NCBI GenBank assembly: GCA_000739535.1
Contig: DF820472.1
Span: 31,009 to 95,008 of the forward strand
Direction: 5' to 3'
Length of the DNA stretch: 64,000 nt
From: Candidatus Vecturithrix granuli
GTDB taxonomy: Bacteria > Moduliflexota > Moduliflexia > Moduliflexales > Moduliflexaceae
The position numbers were made by a program, and so were the translations under genes. Within the stretch, counting starts at the first letter, position 1. Every line of letters starts with the position of its first letter. The notes under the pieces are model-generated. The model saw nothing but the letters and a program-made list of their open reading frames with translations, was not told the DNA's origin and did not search any database. This document shows positions 19,278 to 26,955 of the stretch, in pieces.

Positions 19278-19394
19278 TGGTATTGGCTACCTTGTACATG
19301 ATGACCGGTCGTCGAGCGGAGTCGAGACGAGCATGCAGGCGTTCCCTTCGACTTCGCTCAGGGAACGTGCATCATGTACAGGATACCACTACCA
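19278..19394. repeat. Long imperfect palindrome, tcgacttcgctc family
   Basis: The outer arms contain ttgtacatgat and atcatgtaca, and the inner part contains gtcgagcggagtcgagac and ttcgacttcgctcaggga. The right end overlaps the last codons of the GDPD gene. A second copy of this class with outer arms ending in ggtagtgg lies at 62146-62267. Related inner cores are at 32801-32903, 38261-38362 and 39348-39470. Confidence 0.8.
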
Positions 19395-20108
19395 AAATTC
19401 TTTTGCGACGCGAGCGAACTCATCGCCGTAATCTACGTTCACCATGTCAACCTGCCACCAGAGAATTTTTCGAAAGGCCTCGGGGTCATTTCCCATATAA
19501 TTTATCATCACCTTTAGCCCTCGTTGTCGGCAGGCATCAAGCAATTCCTGACTCATACCGTCCAGACCGACTTCAACGATGTTCGCTCTAAGCTCGTCTT
19601 TAGCCAACGCCGCCTCCCTGGCGTTACTGACATTGACTTTTAAAAGAAGCTGCTGATCGAGTTTGCGAAATTTGAGGGCTTCCGTGTGCCGCTCAAACCA
19701 AAAAAAACACTCTTGCTGTAAGCCGGCCTGATACACCATCGCGATCACTTGCTGCGGCTCAACGGGATATTTCACATCAAAGAATATTTTAATCTTGCCT
19801 TTGATCCAGTTCAGAAACGATTCCAGGCGAGGAACCGGTTCTCCGGCAAATTTCGGACTAAACCAACTGCCGGCATCTAATTTGTCAATCTCAGCCGAGG
19901 TGAGTTCGGTGATGAGGCCCTTCCCATTTGTCGTCCGTTCTACATCCGGTCCGTGGAGGAGATAAAGAACCCCGTCTTTACTTGTATTCACATCAATTTC
20001 AACATAATCCATGCCCCAGTCAATACAGAGTTGGCTTGAGGCAAAAGTATTCTCCGGAGCATAAGCGTTGGCCCCTTTATGGCAAACGATTTCAATAGGT
20101 TTATGCAT
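19389..20108 (-). CDS. Glycerophosphodiester phosphodiesterase
   Basis: The 239-residue protein has the GDPD layout: His10 and the Glu19-Asn20 pair in CHKGANAYAPENT, metal ligands EID (Glu37, Asp39) and the second catalytic His52 in LLHGPD. The usual first motif is HRG; here it is HKG. It hydrolyses glycerophosphodiesters to glycerol-3-phosphate plus an alcohol. No signal peptide is visible, so it is cytoplasmic. It is the last gene of a cluster with an ABC importer transcribed in the same direction, 124 bp downstream of the ATPase gene. This strongly resembles an ugp-type arrangement in which imported glycerophosphodiesters are cleaved inside the cell. Confidence 0.9.
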   Translation of the reverse strand: MHKPIEIVCHKGANAYAPENTFASSQLCIDWGMDYVEIDVNTSKDGVLYLLHGPDVERTTNGKGLITELTSAEIDKLDAGSWFSPKFAGEPVPRLESFLNWIKGKIKIFFDVKYPVEPQQVIAMVYQAGLQQECFFWFERHTEALKFRKLDQQLLLKVNVSNAREAALAKDELRANIVEVGLDGMSQELLDACRQRGLKVMINYMGNDPEAFRKILWWQVDMVNVDYGDEFARVAKEFW

Positions 20109-20149
20109 TTGTTTTAATCAAGTGATGATGAATAATTTTCTTTGATTCC

Positions 20150-20211
20150 TCTCGCAAAGACGCAAAGCTTTTGAATATCCATTCTTGGCGAGCTTGGCGG
20201 ACTTTGCGAGA
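20150..20211. repeat. Intergenic inverted repeat (tctcgcaaag)
   Basis: Perfect 10-bp arms at 20150-20159 and 20202-20211 sit between the ABC ATPase and GDPD genes. The cgcaaagacgcaaag wording recurs near 17510 and 9042-9070, so this is probably a dispersed element. No T-tract follows on the minus strand. Confidence 0.6.
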
Positions 20212-20232
20212 AACTGAAAAAAATATTCATGG

Positions 20233-21291
20233 TTACTTAAATAACACAGGGGTTTGCTCGTGATCAATTTTGATCACAACATTATCGCCGACCTCGAAAC
20301 GTAACTTGACGCTTCCTCTTGCTCTTAGAGGGATTCCATCAAAGTCAAGCTCATAGTCAATCATATCCCCTGTATAAGATGCTCTTGTCACTCTGGCCTG
20401 AAACACATTCTTGCCCGTCTCTGTTTCAGAACAGAACAGAATATTTTCCGGTCTGACGGCAATTTCTCCTTTCTCGCCGATTTTGGCAGGTCGTGCGAGG
20501 CACAGGATTTCTTTGCCGCTGTCCGTCGTCATCACAAGATGTCCGTCCCTTTTCTCCTTGACAATTCCAGGCACAAAATTTGTGGTCCCCATAAACCCGG
20601 CGACAAATGTATTCTCTGGTTTTGAATAGATTTCATGCGGCGCCCCTTGTTGCATGATCTCCCCTTTATTGAGGATGACAATTTTATCAGAAATAACCAT
20701 GGCTTCTGTCTGATCATGGGTCACATAAACGGTGGTAATTTTGAATCTTTTATGAATCTGTCCGATCTCAAATCGCATCTGTTCTCGTAAAAGGGCGTCA
20801 AGGTTTGAAAGCGGTTCATCCAGCAGCAGGATATCAGGTTCAAGCACAAGCGCTCTTGCCAGCGCAACTCGTTGCTGCTGCCCTCCGGAAAGCTGTCGAG
20901 GGTATCTGTCGCCATAGCCCTCAAGCTTCACGGTAGCAAGCCCTTCTTTGACTTTTCTTTCGAGCAGAGAACGTTCCATTTTTCTCAATTTCAGGCCAAA
21001 TGCAAGATTTTCACTGATCGTCATGTGAGGCCATAAGGCATAATCCTGAAAAACAAGGCCGATCCCCCTTTTTTCAGGGGGAATGTCGGTGATATCCCTG
21101 TCCCCGATCAGAATACTCCCCTTATCAGGCATCAAAAACCCGGTAATACATCTCAGCGTGGTTGTTTTTCCACAGCCCGACGGACCTAAAAGGGTGAGCA
21201 GTTCTCCGTCTTTTACCTCAAGGCTCAGTCCGTTGAGCACCTGAGTCTTTCCATATTTTTTATAGATATTCTTTATCGTCAAATCTGGCAT
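20233..21291 (-). CDS. ABC transporter ATP-binding protein (UgpC/PotA/MalK class)
   Basis: The 352-residue ATPase has Walker A GPSGCGKT (36-43), signature LSGGQQQR (134-141), Walker B LLLDEP (155-160) and the H-loop YVTHDQTEAM. A C-terminal TOBE/MOP-like domain (~235-350) is typical of importers for polyamines, iron, sugars or glycerol-3-phosphate. It follows the two permease genes by 22 bp and precedes the GDPD gene, so the most likely substrate is a glycerophosphodiester or a related polyol phosphate. ATPases of this class can serve several CUT1 importers. This is the only candidate in the window to energise the ATPase-less importer at 48.7-51.8 kb. Confidence 0.93.
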   Translation of the reverse strand: MPDLTIKNIYKKYGKTQVLNGLSLEVKDGELLTLLGPSGCGKTTTLRCITGFLMPDKGSILIGDRDITDIPPEKRGIGLVFQDYALWPHMTISENLAFGLKLRKMERSLLERKVKEGLATVKLEGYGDRYPRQLSGGQQQRVALARALVLEPDILLLDEPLSNLDALLREQMRFEIGQIHKRFKITTVYVTHDQTEAMVISDKIVILNKGEIMQQGAPHEIYSKPENTFVAGFMGTTNFVPGIVKEKRDGHLVMTTDSGKEILCLARPAKIGEKGEIAVRPENILFCSETETGKNVFQARVTRASYTGDMIDYELDFDGIPLRARGSVKLRFEVGDNVVIKIDHEQTPVLFK

Positions 21292-21313
21292 CGTACATCA
21301 CTCCGGAATTATA

Positions 21314-22144
21314 TCAGCCCATTCCGCCGACATATTCGGCTTTCAGAAGTTTTTGGATTAACGACATGAACAGGATGCTGGGGATCAGCAGCAATACGCC
21401 GATCACCGATGAAAACTGCATATTGGTGCCGCTCGCGGAATAGAGGGTGAGCGGCAGCGTATTGACAAAGGGCAGCCCGATGAAAAATGTTCCGGTAAAC
21501 TCATCAAGCGAGGTGATGAACACAAAAACCGAACTCGCCAGAAGGCCGGGCGCAGCGAGCGGAAGGGTGATTTTCAGGAATGCGACGCTGCTGCTGGCCC
21601 CGACGCTTCTGGCTGCTTCAATCAGATGGTTCGGAATGGCTTTAAAAGTTGCACTGGTAATCCAGATGCCGTACACAAGACCGACCAGAATATGCACCAT
21701 TAATACGCCGCTCACTCTCCCGGCAAGATCCCATTTTGTAAAAATACTCAACAGGTTGACGAAAATCGGTTGCTGCGGAAACGCATTGGGCATAAGAAAT
21801 AGCAGCAGCAAAAGACTGGCAAAGGGCACCCTGTATTTTGCCAGCGCATAGCCGGCCGGAATAGCAATTGACATTGATAACACAACAGTTGTCACGGCGA
21901 TCAGGATGCTCCGGATAAACGCCGGAACGATACTGACCGCTCCGATCGCAAAACTTTTTTGAATCCCAAGGGCCTGCGCCCAGTATGAAAACCCCATTTT
22001 TTGTGGGAAAAGATGCGGCCAGTACCACTGTTCTGCCACCGACCACAATCCCAGACTCAGCATAGGGCCGAACAGGATGAGAAGCGACAGGATCAGCAGC
22101 AGGATCTCGAATCCGAAACGTATATAAAATCGTTTACCTTTCAT
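21314..22144 (-). CDS. ABC transporter permease (second subunit)
   Basis: The 276-residue integral membrane protein has about six hydrophobic helices, beginning with FGFEILLLILSLLILFGPM, and the EAA coupling loop IEAARSVGASSSVAFLKITL, which docks on the ATPase. It lies between the first permease (14 bp upstream) and the ATPase (22 bp downstream). Sequence type is that of binding-protein-dependent importers for polyamines/iron/phosphorylated polyols. Substrate is inferred only from the adjacent GDPD. Confidence 0.9.
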   Translation of the reverse strand: MKGKRFYIRFGFEILLLILSLLILFGPMLSLGLWSVAEQWYWPHLFPQKMGFSYWAQALGIQKSFAIGAVSIVPAFIRSILIAVTTVVLSMSIAIPAGYALAKYRVPFASLLLLLFLMPNAFPQQPIFVNLLSIFTKWDLAGRVSGVLMVHILVGLVYGIWITSATFKAIPNHLIEAARSVGASSSVAFLKITLPLAAPGLLASSVFVFITSLDEFTGTFFIGLPFVNTLPLTLYSASGTNMQFSSVIGVLLLIPSILFMSLIQKLLKAEYVGGMG

Positions 22145-22158
22145 AATTTCCCTTCTAT

Positions 22159-23028
22159 CTAAAACTTCGGTTGTGCGGCTTTGGCATCTTTAATATTCAT
22201 TTTCAGGTAATAGACTGCTGTAGCAATCACCATAATGTATGAAAAGACACCGAGCGCGTTTGCCACACCAAAATCTCTGAAATAATTGACCCTGTGCGCG
22301 ATATCGACCGTAATCGTTGTCGGAATCTTCCCCCCGATCAGCATATAAGGAAGCGTAAATGTGCCGACAATCTGGGAATAGATCAGCACCAACGCCACCA
22401 GGATACTGGATCGGTTCATTGGGATCAGAATCTTCAAAATCACCTGGAGTAAATTCGCTCCTGCGCTTCTTGCCGCTTCGATATAACTGTTATCAATCAT
22501 CTGAAAACCGCCGAAGATGATCAAGACGCTAAAGGGGACAAGTTTCCAGATAAACCCGAACGATAATCCGGCAAAATTAAACAATTGGAGCGGCCGGTCA
22601 AGATTCACAATTCCGGCCCGACCTAGCAGCAGATTCAAGAGGCCGTGAGGCGCCAGAAAACTGTTCATCATCTGCGCAACCACAACAAAGGGAATAAAAA
22701 TAGGAAGTCTGTAGAGTTTGGTAAGCATTCTGGAAATAACAGAATCGTTGAGTCTGAAATAGACTGACAGAAGCACGCCAAGAATGATCGCCAGGATACT
22801 ATTGAAGAGCGTTACTGCAAAGGTAAAAAGGATATCCCGTGTATAGAGTTCAAGAGTTTTTCTGTAGTTTCCCAGAGTAAGGTTCCCATCTATCTGAAAG
22901 CTTCTGATAAAAGACAGGATAAACGGGTAGGCGTACATGATCAGGATAAATGTCACCGCCGGAAACAACAGAATGATGTATGGAGGGGGCCTCCACCCCC
23001 TCCTTGTGTTCGTAAGGTTAAGCATCAT
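22159..23028 (-). CDS. ABC transporter permease (first subunit)
   Basis: The 289-residue permease starts at the ATG at 23028, whose ATGA overlaps the stop of the binding-protein gene: a classic coupled start. An upstream ATG at 23040 is less likely. Six hydrophobic segments are visible, starting with YIILLFPAVTFILIMYAYPF, and the EAA loop is IEAARSAGANLLQVILKIL. It forms the membrane heterodimer with the product of 21314-22144. Confidence 0.9.
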   Translation of the reverse strand: MMLNLTNTRRGWRPPPYIILLFPAVTFILIMYAYPFILSFIRSFQIDGNLTLGNYRKTLELYTRDILFTFAVTLFNSILAIILGVLLSVYFRLNDSVISRMLTKLYRLPIFIPFVVVAQMMNSFLAPHGLLNLLLGRAGIVNLDRPLQLFNFAGLSFGFIWKLVPFSVLIIFGGFQMIDNSYIEAARSAGANLLQVILKILIPMNRSSILVALVLIYSQIVGTFTLPYMLIGGKIPTTITVDIAHRVNYFRDFGVANALGVFSYIMVIATAVYYLKMNIKDAKAAQPKF

Positions 23029-24179
23029 TTTTTGACCCATTTTTCGTAAGATTCAAGGATCGCGGTATGATAGTCTGCTAACGGGAATGCCAGCCCTTTC
23101 TTTTGGAGATCTTCAGGCGTGACATCACTATAAATCCTTTTATAGACTTCATCAGACACCATTCCCTCAAGATATGAGCCGTCAATTCCAGGATACCAGT
23201 TAAATCGTTCAACAATCTCTTTTCCCTGAACTTCCGGTGTTGTCGCAAATTCAATATATTTTTTTGCAATGTCAGGATGAGCCGTTTTCTTTGGGATGAC
23301 ATAATACATCGGCTGACCAGGCATTCCTGGTTCAGGAAGGATCATCCTGGTCGCAGGATTCATCTTGCCCTCTTTCATGAACGTAAAAAACATATCCACC
23401 CAGACGGGTCCCATCCAAATTTCGCCTCTGTTCAGTGCATCAAGCGTTCCGACATTGCCTGCTGTGTAGGTGACATACTGATTGAAATCCTCAAGGTCCT
23501 TGAATGCGCCTTCCCAGGAATCAATTTCCGACTGTTCAATCGGTCCCGTGATCGCAAGCTTTTCATATCTCCCGGTTTTCCAATAGACCCATCCGACCAC
23601 AAAGGAAACCCCTGAAGCTCCGCCTTTGACGCCATTATATCCGAATTTTCCCGGATTGTTCTTCACCCACGCAACCAGTTCTTCGAAAGTTTTCGGAGGA
23701 TCCTTGACATATTCAGGATTATACGCAATAGCGGTCTGACTGTGAAACATCGGAATCGCATAGCCTTCAATATTGACGCCCAGGGAGTTTTTGGCAAACG
23801 GTGAAGTGACATACTGCTGGGTAGCAATATCATTCGTAAACGGCAACAGCAGATCCTCATCCATTGCCCATTTCATGAAGATCTGATGCACAATGGCAAT
23901 ATCAACATCCCAGGTGTCTTTGTTTGACTGGCTTTCAGCGTGAAGTTTTTCATAAATCAACTGAGAACCGGCATTCCCCGGGCCGGTATGAACCGGAATG
24001 ACCCTGATGTCAGGGTTTTTTTCTGTAAATTGAGGAGCAAGGAGATTCTGCTGAAACGCCAGCATGTTAGAATCCCCTGCGGTCATTAAAATAATATTCT
24101 CGGCCTCGCTGTTTGCGCCTGTCAACAGTATTCCTGTCCAGACGAACATCACTAATGCTAGCAGTACTAATTTTTTCAT
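23025..24179 (-). CDS. Extracellular solute-binding protein (family 1) of ABC importer
   Basis: The 384-residue periplasmic protein has an N-terminal signal peptide (MKKLVLLALVMFVWTGILLTG) and a typical family-1 fold: early NIILMTAGDSNM, central IAYNPEYVKDPPKTFEELVAW, late YYVIPKKTAHPDIAKKYIEF. A strong AGGAGG precedes the ATG. It is the first gene of the operon binding protein, permease, permease, ATPase, GDPD, and probably sets the specificity. The sequence alone does not reveal the ligand; the GDPD favours a glycerophosphodiester. Upstream lies a large repeat-filled gap containing the promoter region. Confidence 0.9.
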   Translation of the reverse strand: MKKLVLLALVMFVWTGILLTGANSEAENIILMTAGDSNMLAFQQNLLAPQFTEKNPDIRVIPVHTGPGNAGSQLIYEKLHAESQSNKDTWDVDIAIVHQIFMKWAMDEDLLLPFTNDIATQQYVTSPFAKNSLGVNIEGYAIPMFHSQTAIAYNPEYVKDPPKTFEELVAWVKNNPGKFGYNGVKGGASGVSFVVGWVYWKTGRYEKLAITGPIEQSEIDSWEGAFKDLEDFNQYVTYTAGNVGTLDALNRGEIWMGPVWVDMFFTFMKEGKMNPATRMILPEPGMPGQPMYYVIPKKTAHPDIAKKYIEFATTPEVQGKEIVERFNWYPGIDGSYLEGMVSDEVYKRIYSDVTPEDLQKKGLAFPLADYHTAILESYEKWVKK

Positions 24180-24202
24180 GTGTCCCTCCTGTGAAAATGT
24201 AG

Positions 24203-24257
24203 CGCGAAACTTCAGTTTCGCGCACCATTAATACGCCCGCGAAACTTCAGTTTCGCG
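24203..24257. repeat. Two tandem cgcgaaac-palindromes
   Basis: The same 20-bp palindrome (cgcgaaacttcagtttcgcg) occurs at 24203-24222 and 24238-24257, just upstream of the importer operon. Relatives with cgaaactccagtttcg lie at 56964-57074, and with gcgaaattccttttcgc at 57289-57360. Confidence 0.85.
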
Positions 24258-24309
24258 GTACATCTGGTTTTCATTGCGTCGAGTGAGCGTCCGCTCATGA
24301 CAACTTCTT

Positions 24310-24388
24310 TGAAACTACAGGAATTGTATATAAGAAAGAATGAAGAAGGAGATTCTATTCTTTCCTATATGCGATTCCTGTAGTTTCA
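24310..24388. repeat. Long hairpin, gaaactacagg family
   Basis: Arms of 32 bp at 24310-24341 and 24357-24388 differ at three positions and begin tgaaactacaggaat. A close relative with arms atgaaactacaaggat is found at 57110-57220, in the hslO-adk gap. Short sequences around both (gcgctcat, cgctcatga) are also shared. Confidence 0.85.
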
Positions 24389-24721
24389 TCCTACCGGGTA
24401 AGCGCACGCTCATGATAGCCCCCATGAATTTTGTTCCTGGTGTGTAAACGTTGACTTCCTCGGTGTGTACGTCTTATCCTCCTTTCAAGATCGAGTATAT
24501 GATTTTAAGCTAACACGCTAAAACATATCTTTCTCTGGTGAAACAGAGGTTTATGAAAATAGGTCTTTGTGAACTCGCTCGTCATAACAGGGAGTCGTCA
24601 TTAAAAATTTGTCAAGAAATTTTTTAACGACAACTCCTTAAAATCACGTTAAAAATAACATAATACATTAATAAAAGCAAATAAACATTATTAATTCTTA
24701 TTTTTAATGATATTAATAGGC

Positions 24722-24894
24722 ATTATCGGAAATAGAACACTGATTGGACTGATTGGGCTGATATTCAATAATATCACGACAAATTCAGGATCAGGCTCGC
24801 GGCTATGATCACGGCGTGGAGCGCGCGTCACTATTCTGGAAAAATCAGTGGAGATCAGTCCTATCAGTCCAATCAGTGTTCTATTTCCGATAAT
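24722..24894. repeat. 173-bp element with perfect 32-bp terminal inverted repeats
   Basis: The arms 24722-24753 and 24863-24894 are exactly complementary (starting attatcggaaatagaacact). The 109-bp interior carries no gene. The layout is that of a miniature inverted-repeat element, although no obvious target duplication was seen. It lies in an AT-rich stretch between the importer operon and a truncated ATPase gene. The rest of 24389-25089 holds nothing I recognise. Confidence 0.8.
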
Positions 24895-25089
24895 CTCTCA
24901 TCAGGATACACTGGCAAACCCAACGGTTATCTCGTTATACCAGGTTGAAGACATGCAACTGCTTATCCCGGAAGAATTTTTTTCAGAGCTTTCGCTTGAC
25001 ATTTTTCTCGACTTGATGGCATGTTCAAAAGTAATGCGGTCCAGGTTCAGGAGTTTGAAAATGTGTTCATGGCAGGAAGGTACAGTCTG

Positions 25090-25524
25090 ATGGTCCCCTA
25101 TCAAAAAATCCCGTGCGGTATTTCAAGTTATAAAACCATTCGAACGCAGCATCGCTATTATATTGATAAAACCTATGATCTTCCTCTTCTGGAACACGCC
25201 GGAGATTTTCTTTTTTTGATTCGTCCGCGGCGTTTCGGCAAATCCTCCTGGCTGACGGTGTTAGAAAGCTATTACGACCTCGCCCGGCAGGAGGAAAGGG
25301 ATTTGCTATTCAAGGGCACCTTCACCTATGAACATCCCACGCCGAAAAAACATGCCTATTTGATTTTGAAATTCAATTTTTCACAGGTGGATCCGCGGCC
25401 GGAAAACTTCGAAGCCTCCTTTCACAGACATGCCAAAACCTGTTTTCACTTTTTTGGGGAAAAATATCGTGCATGGTTTGGCGACGACTACTTCGAACTG
25501 ATCCGAGAACGCCAAGATGAGTAG
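25090..25524 (+). pseudogene. Truncated AAA-ATPase-like (PD-(D/E)XK-linked family) gene
   Basis: The first ~145 residues of a protein normally about 500 residues long are present. The hallmark HRYYIDKTYDLPLLEHAGDF is followed by LIRPRRFGKSSWLT, the P-loop of this family. The frame stops at 25524 (after ELIRERQDE), and no continuation of the nuclease part was found downstream. ATG 25090 (MVPYQKIPCGI) with GGAAGG upstream looks like the natural start. These genes are numerous and mobile in many bacterial genomes and often found as fragments. It is most likely a non-functional remnant next to a zone of other decayed genes and an insertion sequence. Confidence 0.7.
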
Positions 25525-25752
25525 TTGAATAGACGCTCCTGAAGACGGGCAACTAACGTTGGAGTTGCTGCTCTCTTAACCGATAGTCCGCTGTTGAAAC
25601 TACCGCGCATCCATTCAATCTACTCAATCTTGTTGGTTAGAATTGTCCCTTGTTTCAATTTGAACGTGTGTGTTTTGCTTCATAAAATCTTGCAAGCCTA
25701 TAGATGGAAGCAGTTATTGACCATATATCAGAAGATCAACCGATTTTGCGCA

Positions 25753-26393
25753 TCACAAATTAAAACTCAACATCACGTGCAATGCCTGAATCGTACTCTC
25801 TTTATGATCCCCCTGAAAGCTTAAACCTTCGACACCTCGTATCTGACCATAATATTTCGCTTCCGTTTCTATTTGGGTCACACTGTAAATTGCTTTTTTA
25901 GAGATATGTTTCGTCAGTTTTAGGCCGAAACCTGCTCCGAAATAGAAACTATTCTCAATGTCCTGAGATGTTCCTTTACCCCCATATCTAAATCGGTACC
26001 AAAGGTATTTCTCTGGAATTCCCATTCATTCAAAGAGTATCCAAGCCTTGCCAAAATATACGGTTTTACAGGGGAAATGGTATTAAAGGAATATTTTCCG
26101 GCAGCATACAACACCGTATTCGAAAAATGCTGTTCATACGTATTATTCGACGCTCGCTCCAAATCATCGGAGCCTACCAGCTTGTCTTCTACGTAGGTAT
26201 TTTCAGAGTTATATTCCACGCCTAATGCAATCTGAAACCCCTTAGCTACAGGATACCAATATTCTGCTCCGATTGAAAATGTGACCGCATCTTCCGGAAT
26301 ATCTGCAAACCCATTTTGATAGGAATACGCAACCTCTCCGGTGGTTTCATTTTCGAACTCATAATTGGTATGCTTGTAGTCATCAGAATTCAT
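25753..26393 (-). pseudogene. Outer-membrane beta-barrel protein, frameshifted and N-terminally incomplete
   Basis: Two overlapping minus-strand frames together encode one barrel-like protein: alternating hydrophobic strands such as VTFSIGAEYWYPVAKGFQIA, YAAGKYSF and PYILARLGYSLNEWEF, then SFYFGAGFGLKLTKH and a C-terminal strand ending in Phe-Asn-Leu. The frame changes at a run of five C at 25979-25983; one extra base there would join the two halves as ...TDLDM-GGKGTSQDIENSF. No signal peptide precedes residue 1: upstream the frame runs into the palindrome at 26471-26585 and then a stop. Either this is a real relic truncated by that palindrome, or the single-base shift is a sequencing error in an already truncated gene. 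Confidence 0.65.
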
Positions 26394-26470
26394 GGGGAAA
26401 CTTTTATTGACTCCGATCAGTAGCTTTAGCCCGCTGAGCCAGCTTCTGACTTCTTCTTCAGAAGAAGCCA

Positions 26471-26585
26471 GAGAGCTACGCCCCCGGTTCAGGGACGCAG
26501 AACAGCGGGCGATACCGAACTGTGAGTTTTAGCAACCCATTTTCCCGCCCGCTGTTTTGCGTCCCCTGCAACCGGCTCGTTAGCA
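26471..26585 (-). repeat. Long imperfect palindrome, attC-like
   Basis: Arms 26471-26511 and about 26546-26585 are nearly complementary (shared core acgcagaacagcgggcg / cgcccgctgttttgcgt), with small bulges and a ~34-base centre. Read on the minus strand, it begins with gctaacgagccggtt and ends with gcgtagctc. This is reminiscent of integron attC sites, which are imperfect palindromes bounded by RYYYAAC and GTTRRRY. The right-hand GTT box is not intact, so the identification is tentative. It lies exactly where the beta-barrel gene loses its expected N-terminus. Confidence 0.4.
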
Positions 26586-26630
26586 TCCTTCGTGGAAGCT
26601 CTCTGTCCGATCCCCAACAAAACTTGAACA

Positions 26631-26803
26631 TATAGGAGGATGTGATAAAGTCCTATAAAAGTTGTAATTTCCATTTAGGGGGAGGCCACACGACAACTCA
26701 ACAGTGTCGCAATTCATTGTAAATAAAATATTTCTGAGTTTGATGCAAAATATCCCCAAAATGAAAAATGAGAGGATTTATGACTTTATCACACCCTCCT
26801 ATA
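26631..26803. repeat. Inverted repeats tataggagg...gataaagtc (173 bp apart ends)
   Basis: Arms of 22 bp at 26631-26652 and 26782-26803 differ at one position. The interior has no gene. The spacing and arm length are like those of a small non-autonomous element. It lies between the attC-like palindrome and the insertion sequence. The remaining stretch 26804-26955 is AT-rich and featureless. Confidence 0.7.
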
Positions 26804-26955
26804 GAAATCCTAAAGTTTTTGTGGACTATAATAGTACTCATAAAATCCAGGATTATCGATAAATTTGAGAATTTATGAGCAATTTTTGAGTCTATGCTTA
26901 CTTTGGGATTACTATGTCCCGGAGTGCATATAATTTATAAGTAGTTATAAAGCTC

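Noticed and set aside
24848..25090. Plus-strand frame before the truncated ATPase gene
   Set aside because: It starts inside the right arm of the inverted-repeat element and overlaps the following gene; no domain.
26489..26674. Short minus-strand frame MEITTFIGLY...
   Set aside because: It runs through the attC-like palindrome, has no recognisable domain and is best explained by chance.
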